Of a stretch of DNA of 64,000 nucleotides, positions 31,605-43,600 are shown in pieces (the stretch's first letter is position 1; every line of letters begins with the position of its first letter). The notes below the pieces were generated by a model that was not told the DNA's origin, did not search any database, and saw only the letters and a program-made list of their open reading frames with translations. The stretch is taken from contig OZ007514.1 in NCBI GenBank assembly GCA_963931865.1, positions 3,898,084 through 3,962,083 on the forward strand, read 5' to 3'. The DNA is from Axinella damicornis (taxonomy: Eukaryota > Porifera > Demospongiae > Axinellida > Axinellidae). The translations under genes and the position numbers were made by a program.

Positions 31605-34600
31605 TTACGGTGGGCCTGGGAAGATATAAAACAAGGCACACATGAACACTACTGTGAAGTTACTAAAACAGTAGCCTCGTACCCAGACTCTTTCACACAG
31701 GCTCTCATCCAGTCCAGGGCACATTAAGAGGAACTGAGCCCGGGTACCAGGCTACTAAATACATTCTAGTATACTAATTAGGTCGTGTGTGTTCAGCAAG
31801 TAGATTTAACATAGACGTTGCATTGTACGGTGGCAGTTTGGAAGGACACAAGACTAATTCCTTTTGACCTACTCTGACAGCCTATAATAATATAACAACG
31901 AAAGACTTACAAAACTTCTGCCTCAGCTTTTGAGCCACATCAGGATGGCCGACAAACTCCACTGCTTCTGCTAGGTCCTGCCAGGTCGGGAGAGGGCTGA
32001 CCCTGGGTAGCCATCTCTCAGTTAGCATGGACATTAGGCACTTCTGTGGGTCGCCGCGGTGAAGTTCATCAATGGCACTCAGCTCGGCAGTAGGGATCTC
32101 TAGGTAGGTGCCGATAGCTCGCCATTTGTCTGGAACAGTGTGGTACAAGTGCTGCAGAAGTTGTTTCTGACTTGGTTTGCAGCCACCTGAGAAAGGAGGA
32201 GGATAATAATATCCACCATGTAAATGTGACCACAGCTCTGCTGAAACTAAAGACTATGCATGTGGCACAATATGCACCATAAGTACTCTGCTGGTGTAAG
32301 TTAGCCTACCCAGGGAAAGGTGAGTTCCACTTGTTGCAACTGTATCTGCTCTTCGGTCCACTGTTGAAGTATCCTGAACAGAGAAGTGTCATTCACATTA
32401 GAAAATACCCCATAACTATGGAACAACATTTACAGAATGATGCAAGACTGCTGCTGTACCAACTCTTCCAAACACCACCCACATGTATTAGAGTCACAAC
32501 CTACCTCATTGAACCACACTAGGCAGCCATCAGGAAGGTCGAACCGCTTCTGGGAGCTGGGGCACTTCAGATTAAAAGGTTCTCCAAGAAGATACGTTAC
32601 TGTGGCGGGATGGGGTGACTGGTTGGCATCTACATCTTCTGGACAGAAGAAGCCGAAGGAATGTGCTGCCCTCCGAGAGCAGTGCAGTGCTTTGGACACC
32701 TCACTAACCGCACTATCGATGCTTCGGCGAACCTCATTGCAGATGCTTGGAAGAGGAATCCTGCGAGTCGACACTCCAGAGAGTGCACAAAGCTGGACGG
32801 ATAAGAAAGTGGGTAGCACCTTTAGCCGAAAGCAGTTACAAGGGCCAACGAAAAAGGTGATTTGATTTCGAAAGATTTCCTCCTGCTCCAACCCCCACTC
32901 AAGCTCTGAATTCATTTTGTTCTGGAGTAAGTAAACCGCCACTGCTCCAAACAGACCTTTAGGACAGTATCCACTCTCGAATGTGACCAGCAGAGGGGGA
33001 ACACAAGGGACTGTTGTGTCGGAGGTTGTGGATTGGCTGCCCTCAAAGTGTGCAAGGACACACGGGATGAAGTACTGAGAGGAAGAACCATCTTTCTTCA
33101 GCAGAGCTATGATGTTGAGGTGCTGGAGGAGTGAGACTAATTTTGAGGGAGGAAGAAACTCGGTTGACCTGGCTAGCTTCTCAAACACATCAAGTGGGAA
33201 GATGCCTTTCCTTGCGAAGAGCTCACAAAGGGATGGATTGGTACGGTCGAATGTAAAAGTGCAAACAAGAAGGTCAGTGATCATATCAAAGAGGTGCCGA
33301 AGCTCTTTGATAACATACCCTCGGAGTTCTTCTACATCATGGTAGTAGCGGATCACTCCAACGTTCTCATGAAGGAATCGCAGAGCATCATTCATCTCGT
33401 CACGCGTGTCAATCCTACACTGCCGAGCTGCTTTGTAGCATTGCTCATACTCAAGAACTGGTGCCTTCATACGCTGCAAGATATTGCTAAACATATGCCA
33501 CGAGAAGGGAGTTTTCACTCTATACTTGTCTCCTTGTGACCCAATACGCTCCACAGCAGCTCGGACCTGCTGCACATCCTCATCACCTTCGGACAAGTTG
33601 TTGACTGAAAGGATCAAGTGAGACTCTGAAGCAAACTGGACCATCCCCTCACGATAAGCTTCAGTTCTCTTAACTACTCCCTGGAGAGTGCTGTCTATGA
33701 GACGTAGTTGTTCATCTGACACACGGTCTTTGTGGGTGCCAACAAAGAAAACACTGGGCACGATGTTAACCGTTTCACTGCCTACCATGCGCACTATACT
33801 AGTGGAAGCAATAGTAGCCAGACTCTGAAGAAGAGTCTCTTGCATTGTGAGGCCAGACTCGTATGGTACAATGGACTCACCACTCGAGTTGATGTACTCC
33901 ACCTTGTACCTGCTACTGAGGTCCAGATCAAGACGGAACACAAGGAAGAAGAGAGAAGGACCACAGACAAGAATCGGAAGCAGCTCCTGAAACTCTGGCT
34001 GCCCTCCTGTATCCGTGAGGTACAGTGTCCAATGGTTTTCATCCAGATCCTCCAGATAGTGCCATTTCTTCCGAAAAGCATCCCTGAACACTTCCAGTGG
34101 AGGTTTTGTACCCTGCTGGCCTGGTAGTCGTGGATCTGCTGAAGACTGCAGATCGGGCGAAGAGGAAGAAGGATGCTCACTAGGTAGTTGTGTATCAACT
34201 GGAGCATCAGCAGACAGCTCAGTCGCATCGTCAGGTGCAGTCTTGGACACGTCATGCATTAGCGACATAGCTTCATCGCCGAGGTCGTCCAGTTCACACC
34301 AGAACAGCCCAGACACATGCACCGTAGACTTCCTGAGTTCTACATGCACAGCTCTTTCTGCCACTCCAGTACTAGCATGCGAAGACAGACGCTTGTTAAC
34401 GAGTCGTCGTAATAAGGATGTTTTCCCAGACCGTGGTAAGCCCATAAAAATGCAATGCATTGCTATTTGCTCAAGAGAACCTTTCTCCTTCATAGCTCGC
34501 TCACAGGCAGCAAGGTATCGCCTCTCTTCAGGTCCTAGCATGAAAAGACAGACAAAGTTTCATTGCAGACGTATTCGACTTTTCCAAAAGTATTCCAAAA

Positions 34601-37600
34601 TGATGGACAAAGTTCAATCATGAGCACACAGTGCAGCACTGAGCTCATTCAACACCATGTTAATGATATGTGCACATATGTAATACTGTAGATTTGGGAA
34701 ATTTTTGCCGTAATTATTTTCGTCGATATTGGATTACAACGAAAATTAAAAACACAACGTCGAATAATTTATGATTCTACTTGAATTGAAGTACAAGTAT
34801 GGCTCTGCTGTGCTACCAGAAACCTGTCGATGGTGTTCCCGATCCTGGAAGATCGCTGAGCTCTTCTATACCAGCCCAAGCGCGTGATCGCGGAAGCGAA
34901 CTTCTGAAGGCAGTTGGAACCGCGGACCGAGACAGACGGGTGAAATCTTTCGAGGTAAGTAGCCGATGTCAGTTCCCTCTCTATCAGTGATGCATGGGTG
35001 TCTGCTGCATTCCCTCGCTCGCGCTGATCCGAGGCTCCAGCCTCAGATACTTGCACTTCAATTCACAAAAACTCACAAGTTAAGTTTAATATTCGTCGGT
35101 GTGTTCGAACGACGAAAATAAAAAACGAGAAAAATTAAAAGGCGAATCATATTTAACGCGAAAATTTCCAGATCTACGGTAGGATGGTCTACTGTGTCAT
35201 TGGCAACTGGTAGCATGAGCAATGCAGTCAGGAAGTGAGGCAAAGCCGAATCCTATACTTCCTGACTGCATTGTGAGTGTTAATAACCATTGGAGACAAT
35301 CCCATCACATTTGATCCTACATCTAGTGGGTTTCTTAGTGTTGCTATTGTTCTTTTGTCCCTATCATGGAGCAGGTCAATGTTGGTGGTCATAGCAAAAA
35401 TGTATATTGTAGCAGGTGTGCAGTCAGCAACAGGGTAGGGCTATGGTCAATGAAGCACAGCAGAGCCTCATGCAGTAGGTGTAGCTATGAGTTTTGGGTC
35501 CTGGTTGTATGGGTTGGATGTGAGCATCAAGAGGCCTATGCCTGCGTGTGCGACCAGCTCATGTGACATGAAGGTCAAGTGAGATGATCCTATACAAACA
35601 TCTTGTACTGTATCAAGTGGAAACTGCACACCTGGTAGCCGGTGAATCATGGCACAGCTAGGTCCCTGTACCTGACAGACTCTCACTGCATCCACTAGCA
35701 CATACTCACGGCTACAGCTAGCTGGCTCACATTATTAAAATTTATGCACCAGTGGTACGGAATTACTGAGAATGCATGCTCAGCATACAGCAATTACCAC
35801 GTAATATTGTAGCCTCGTTACCTACGTAGGCCTTCACAACCCCGGTACTTGCGGCTTGTACTACTAATGCAGGGGGAAGGCCTGGTAAAACTCGCCTTGT
35901 GCATTGACATACACTGATGTGTGGAGGAGTGGCACATTTCTTCTGTACAGATGTGGGAGAAATATTGCCAAGACTGCCTGATGCCATCGGCTCAGTCACT
36001 CATTGGTTTGCTGGCTGCAATTGGTAATGCACTTGTGATTTTCCACCAATGTGCCACTCCTCCACATATGCACCCAACGTCCAGGTACGTCACTGCATGT
36101 GGTAAGTTTTACCAGAGTTAGTACCACAAGTGACAAATGCTGGGACGAGAAGGTACAATACTGAAGACTTTCTGTATGCCATAGTACATTACAAATTGTT
36201 GGTGCCATGAAGCCCTGGAGGCTGTGATACAGTATATTCATTAATTGTCACTTGCATTTACTGTAAACCAAGTGCTACAGCTAGTTGACATGGATAGACA
36301 CAGTTTTACGGACCTGTAGACCACCTAGCCTCATTCCCAGGCCCCACCCAGCTTTTCGTCACTTGCAGTACGAAAAAGCGGGGAACCTTCGCATTCCTTC
36401 GTGTAACCAAAAGCAGCGTGCGGGCCTGGGAACGAGGCTACAGACCATCTACATACCATACAATATATCTCTAAGCCAGAGTATCTTCAGGAGATGATTA
36501 CACAAGTTGACACTAGGAAAGGATGAGTTGGGATAGGTTTGCCGAATACTGGGCTGGTGAGGTTGAAAATGCATTTCAGGGAACTATTTTGACTTCAGAT
36601 GAACATATGGTATATCGGAAACTCATCACTGATCTCATGTGGGAACTGAAAAATGCTATCACAGACACTCTAAATTGGTTGTTCTATTTGTGCAAAAAGG
36701 ACTTTATTTCAAACTTGTGCTTTGCATTTCTTAGGGGCCACTCTAATGTTGCGCCAACGTTAGCAAGCAAAGATTCAAGGGGAGTGTTTGCCCCACCTCC
36801 TCCCATTACAGGATGCAGTCAGTAGCTACAAGCAGAGAAATGGCAGTGGAAGATCTACATCCATCTCTGAGAGGACATTGACACACAATTGAGGCTTAGA
36901 GTGCTTATTCCTTATTCATGCGCTTCCACTTATCACTATCAAATACCTCGGACATATTTGGTAGTAACAAAAGCTTTCCGCTGGTGTTGTCCCATCTCCT
37001 GCAGTGCACTGGCAACCTTCTCCCAAGAGCGGAGTGGGTAGTATCTCACATAGTCATCCACCACTGCCTCGACCCTCTGAAAGTCATTATGGTAGGTTGT
37101 TTTGATTTCTGCTCTCTTCTCGTATCGCACCCTGAGTTTATCAGCCAGGCCCTCCCACCATTTCTCCATCCCCTTCACCACTTCCATGAGGTTCTCAGTG
37201 GTGAGGGTGGGGTCAGCTGGGTGGGGAGACAAGAGTGAGAAAAGTACAATGGTGCAACCATGAAGTCATTTCTGTGCAACTGGATTCCAAAGAATGCCAC
37301 CATACTATGCACGATGACACTAGTACTGCCAGTATCTACACACAAACCCCTTGCTGCATACATGTCCATTGCGCACACATGCCCCTAACCCAATTCCATT
37401 TCGGCGGCTCATGCGCTCCTGGCTCTATATAGACGTACATAACTCGATCGCCACGTGCTAGCTGATGTGAGCTACCTACAGGACGATTATAATAATTTCC
37501 CATGTCAAGAATGAGACGCGGTCACGGATTTTGCAGGGAAACCAGAAAGCAGCGGCAGTGTAGTGCAGAGTGGTGAAGGTGCTACGAGAGCCCATCCACG

Positions 37601-40600
37601 CGGACTTATCGGCACTACACACCTCTGTTCACTGCCTTCAGCAGCGCTTAGAAACCCCTTTTTCAAATTTCTGCCTACGCCCCTGCTCAGGACACTGTTT
37701 GCGTAGCAGTGAGAGCTCAAGCCAGAATGACGCTCTAGCTGTACCTCCTACAAGTGTCTTAACTTCCCAGCTCCTGAACCTCCAGGTCGTTGCCAAGCCT
37801 GCTTGCACGATTATTAGCTATCAGTACGTTCCTCTCAATCGTTTGCACATTGGCTGTACGCTGTATGTAGCACTAGCCAAATACCAAACATTGAGTACAT
37901 AAGGTAATACAGTATTCTTCAGTGGGCTACCACACAGTAGTCTCTTCAGTGGTCTATACACCACTGAAGAATACACCATACGATAGGTATGGTGCTAGAG
38001 TCAAAGTGCAGAAGAATGAGCATACCAAGCCAAACATGCAGGGCTATACATATTCACATTTGTAGAGACAATGAGGATGTGGGTATTGTTGTACCACAAG
38101 TCATCATTAACAGCATGTAACTCCCACTGTTTACATACTGTAGTCTCATGAAAGAGCCAACCCACTCCCCAGTTCACTGTATAGGGTCAAAGTTCACCCA
38201 CCAGTCTTGTGAGAGATCGCGTCATGCTTGGAAAACACAGCGTAGTGGTAGTTTTGCCTCTACTTTAATTGGCTTATGATATACTAAACTGTCAGCCTGA
38301 GGGCAGTAGAAACCAGCACTACCAGGCATACAGAAGGCTCTATGGACTACTTTAGACTTACACAGAAGCAAACCTCAGCTGTTGTTGTGGCAGATGCTAA
38401 CCAGCAGTGCCCGAGTGCAAACCAACAAACACAGGTGCTTTTTTATAGGTGAATGTGGAACACCCAACAGAGCACCCACCCCCCTCTATGGTGGACATGT
38501 AAAGGTGCAACACCCATGGGCACTGCCGTGCTGATCCATTTGCTGCGGCAAGAGTTAATACATTTTGTAGCCTCGATTTTTCGTCACTTGCGTCCAATTC
38601 TGTACTTAGTTTATCGATCAAAATGCAAGGGACATCCAGTTATAGAGGACCTTGTAGATCGAGGGCACTGTCAACGGGACGCAGGTAGCAATAAACAGCC
38701 GGCTGTAATTGATGACAGCACCTACGCATTGTACAGCGGGATTATGGGATGAAAATTTCGTGGGTGGAAAATTTGTGACTGGTTGGTGTGTCACGGAAAT
38801 AATGAAAATTAGCACCCCACAATAATAAGCCGCCATACAGTATGTGCTGATCATCCAGTACAGAGACATAAGATGAATAGTCGAGACGAATCATCTTCCT
38901 ACCTCATACTCAGACCACTCCCAGCACTTTCAAGTGGGTGTGGCCTGGGTTGGAGGATAGGCACAGTTAAAGGAAGTGTCTACCTAGGTGCGAAGGATCA
39001 GTGAAAAAGCCAGGTTGCTGACATGGGCTGCTAAGCTGAAGATTTAAGACAAGACTACTGTGTATAATATCAGTATCCCTGTCTGAACACTCTCCATGTG
39101 TGTACCTTTGGGTAAGTACTGTGCCACCTTCTCCAATGCTCTATCCTCTCCCCTATGGTAGAGTGCCAGGGCGAGGCTATCCCAGGAGGGAGAGTGGTGA
39201 GTGTTCACCCACCACTCCCAAGTCGCAGAGCTCTGCTCTCTCTCAGTGGTATACTGGTCTTCAATTCTCTGTTCTACAGGATGTGGGACACCCACATGCA
39301 GAGACCTCGCCACACTCCACCAGTCACTGACTTCCTTCATAACAGCCATAACCCTGTCCAGAGTCAGGGTGGTGTCTGCAGCAGAGACAATTAATTATAA
39401 AAGCACAAGTGACCAGCCAGTGATGAACAATAGGTGGATGCTAATACATTTTGCAACTATTGTGAAGATAAACTCAACACCAGTTTCGTGGTTAGTGTGC
39501 ACTTCAAATCATGTAACAGTTGTACAATTGGTCTAAACATTCTCAATGACCAGTACGGTACAGGTGCCTCTGGGCTAAGTGAGACAACTCAGGGTTTATG
39601 AAAACCGAGTTTCAATCACTAGTCAGCTACTTATTCCATTGGGTATGACAAGGTCATTTCAACTGTCAACATTACCCTCATTCACGGGGATAGTGGACTA
39701 GCTCAATTTTCTAATAATCTGAACCAGACATATGAGGAAAACAGGAAAGACTTCGTATCATATATCATGTGACTTGTCATGTGGACATTAGATTGATTGC
39801 AGAGGGAGTGGCATCACCAGTGCACAACAATGTTGTGAGTGCAGGTACACAAGACTGATCGAACAGGACTCACATGCTGACCTTGTAGCCTCGTACCCAG
39901 GCCTTCTCACCCCAGCATTTGTCAGTTGCAGTACTGCAAGCAACAAACACTGGGTGAGAAGGCCTGGGTATGAGGCTACTGACCTTGCACACCTACGCAT
40001 AACTGATCTTGTAAGGTATTCTTGCTGATGCCACTCCACCTTACGTCCAACTAACATCCATACGATGTCATTCAACTGATGTTTCATACCAGTCCCTTCC
40101 CCTTTTCCTGTGAAAGGACTACACGTATATACCACAATTGACAGCAAATTTGGCAATTCAAAACATTTCAAGCACTTTTAAATCTCGTCGGTATCATCTT
40201 GTGTGTTATAATTGCACCATTTGCTATGTCTCAACACCTGAAATCATACTCTGAGTTCATTTTCGGCAGTCCACCTGTCTATACTGTGTTGGTCACAACG
40301 CCACATCAGTTACACAGCTAGTGGACATTCAAGTCTTGTCCCCACCTATGTATGTACAAATTGCGTGGGTATGTGACCAGAAACTGTCCGATGTCCAGGT
40401 GTAATTCGGAGCACTGCTTAGCATGGAATTTAAAGCGGGCAATGTGTATGACACGTAAGACGAGGGAAGTTACTCATGACTTACAGGTCATGCATATGCG
40501 ACCACCTCTACTACCAAAGGCACTCAACATGATGGTGCGGTTGCAATACAACAGGTTAGATCATGACTATGATTGTAGGTTCACTCAACAGTTTTATGTG

Positions 40601-43600
40601 TATTCATTTTCAACATAGCCAGGCTGTGTGGTACGTTGCTCCAATCATAAAGACGCTTAGCACAGAATAGAGGCTACAAGATCACCTACCTGCTTTGTAA
40701 GCAAAATTTGGTATTCACAAAGATGGCTGAGCTGGAAAAGCATGGGGTCAGGCATTTACCATTGTTATATTGTGTCGGATCATTTTTTGTGGATGTCTGA
40801 TCAATTTTGATTCAGTGCAGACATTGTATCAGAACAACATCTCAATGCTATTAGGAGCATCTGGCTGGATGAGAGGATACAAGCATCTTGAATACAAACT
40901 CCACATTGCATGTATATGTGACCGCCTTAAGGTTACGGGATACCGTGTGCTCATTAAATATACATAACGTACAAGTTACCTTTGTCCCTCCGTGCAGGAA
41001 CTAGCTAGAGACACGCAACAAAAACGAGGTATAACAGCAATACGATTACCTTCTAGCTGGTATGATCTTAGCGCCTGAGTACAACATGCCAACACGGGCA
41101 GTGGCATCAAAGTTCAAGGTCGAGTTGGCGATTTTTGGCGTCAGATTTTGCAATCAGAAAGGGCTAACAGGCCAGCTTGGCAGCACCAATGGGAAGTTTT
41201 CAACTGACTGGAGGGCGGCTCGGAGCGACTTCGCTTCGCTGCCGTTGGAAAAACGAGTGATGGTCGTTCATACCACAAAGCCATCCGCTTTTCGCCAGAT
41301 CAGGCAAGTAGAACGCACAGTATCTCACGAACAGGATGTTTATCTCGGTAAAACTTTTCGAGCCGCCCTGCCCCTTTCTTCGTAGAATTGAAATCCAGTC
41401 TGATATACGGTTAGATGTAAGTTCAGCGATAAAAAACTGACGCCAAAGTCGCGCACACATTTCACTGTTGACTGTAAACCGCAAGCGCGCGCCGCGCATG
41501 CGCAATTGCAAACTGTAACCCGTAGGAAGCACGGCATCGGCGAAATCGCGCAATTTTGCTCATGAATAATTAATGAGATGACGTCACTCGCATACGGTTA
41601 TATAGAGTTATTCATCTGTTTACATTTTCCCATGGCGGCAACCGGAATAAACAAGGGGGGCTTCTCTCTTTGATGCGGCTAGCGGCCCTTTCTAGTTTCA
41701 ATCGGTACTCTGATGTGGCCGTTCGGTACTTTGAAGATTTGTTTGAACACTCTTTTTTTTTTTTTTTTTTTTTTTTTACGTAAGAAGCTATTCTGGCTTA
41801 TTGAATGTAGCGAGGGGATATCTGAGTGTGAATAGCTAGGTCGAGTGAGCAGAATGTTTGTTGGGCTGCTGAAGTGGCCGAAGAACAGCCTGGAAAGTGA
41901 ACAGCCTCCGACAGCTCCCTGGCCAAGGTACTCTAGAGAGTTGACCTTTCGGCATTACAGGCCCCGCCCATTTTCGTGTTAGGGCGAATTTGGCTGGTTT
42001 GGTAGCTGGACTGGGCTGGTGAGAGGGAGTAGATGTGTGGCCAAAACTCTGTAACCGAGAGGTGAACGTGGAAAAGCATCCCTAGTTTTGCAGGGGGTAG
42101 GTTGACCTTTTGAAGAGTGCCCTTGGCTTGAGTCGGTTTTAGCTGGTGTGTGTGGAATTTTTTTTGAAAGCCTAGGGTAGCCAAACCTCTGTTTTTGAGG
42201 GCGGCAGTGAGTTTTGGGCTGTAGCCTGCAAGTAAGGAGAGCAGGTGGTAAATCCATCCGTAGTTTTTTGGCCTGTTTAGTGTGTGTATTGATGATGGGG
42301 TCAGAGTGTGGGTGGGGCCTTGGAGAGGGTCCAAATTTTCAGTTTCGTGGAGGGCCTTAAAATTGAGTTTTAGGGCATTTTCAAGCAGAGGGAGCAGTTT
42401 GATGCAAAGTATTGCTGAAACTTGTGTACGCTTTGATGCTGCCCATTTATCCATCAACTTGGTTTCGGAGATCGCGGTACCCATGTTTCCTACCTTAAAT
42501 ATTGGCACCAAATATGACTGGGATTCAGTTCAGGGCAGTAGGAGCTGGTGCGGCGGCTGCTGCACTGCTTGGTCTGGCTAGGTTTGCAGCAAGTTGTTGA
42601 AATCATGCAATTTTATCCCGAGATTGGATCAGAAACGATCTCAGAAGGTATAAAATTGAAGTCAGGGGGCATGCTCCACACCCCCAACCTGGCGTGCTTC
42701 GTGCACTTCAACAATGCCTACATCGTTCAAGGCTTGCTGCCAGATCAACCTTCCTACGGGACTGCAGTTACAGTACGTTTGTAGCCTCGGGCCTGGGAGT
42801 ATGTGCAATAGTTATGATGTAGTTCACGTGCTGACATTTTGGTGTAACTACATCTGTAATGCACCTCCAAAGGGACTCACTGTGGGGAACCACTGACGTC
42901 ACTGCACGCTGAAAAGTAGGTAAAGATCAGCTGAAGGAGTTGCTATGTGAAGATGAAATTTGGATCACTAAATCAGTACCCCACGTGGGAACGTTTTGAG
43001 CATAGCATAATTAATGGTAAGGCTAAAACAATTTAGTTAGCTCAAAGGATTTCAAAGTCCATGAACGTCCGTACACATAAACTAAAGGAACTCTGAATTC
43101 TGATACTGTAGGACTGGTTTAGATTGCGGACATTGCATTTCCACATTTTGAAGGCACATTACATAATGAATGTGAGCGTATAATAATTATGACGTGTAAT
43201 CCGTAATGCATTCTAATTATTGAACACTCCAAACTTGCAATGTAACTTCTTGCAATGAAAACCAGCCCTGCGGTATTGATTACACACTTGAAAGTCCATG
43301 CATACATCCATGTATAAAAGACAGGGGATATTCTGGTCTCAGATAATGATGGAGGGTTTCACGAGAGAAAATGGTACATAGTTGAAACAAGGTCGGCTGG
43401 ATGAGGCCACGAAGGCTGATTCTTGAAGAGCCAAATCCACTGAAAATGACCTCTTACCCGACTGACTTACGACGGAAAGCTTCAATTGAAAATTCCGCTA
43501 CTTATTCCATTGACACAATGGAGTGGGTGGGGAGTGTGTAGAGATTTGTCATAATAATAACACAAGTCACCACATGTTGAACTAGAGGTGTTCATAGAAC

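Noticed and set aside
36523..36825. 100-codon plus-strand frame starting MSWDRFAEYWAGEVENAFQG
   Set aside because: No similarity recognised, no splice or duplicate support, and it lies within the proposed ROCO intron. Left as an unexplained frame.
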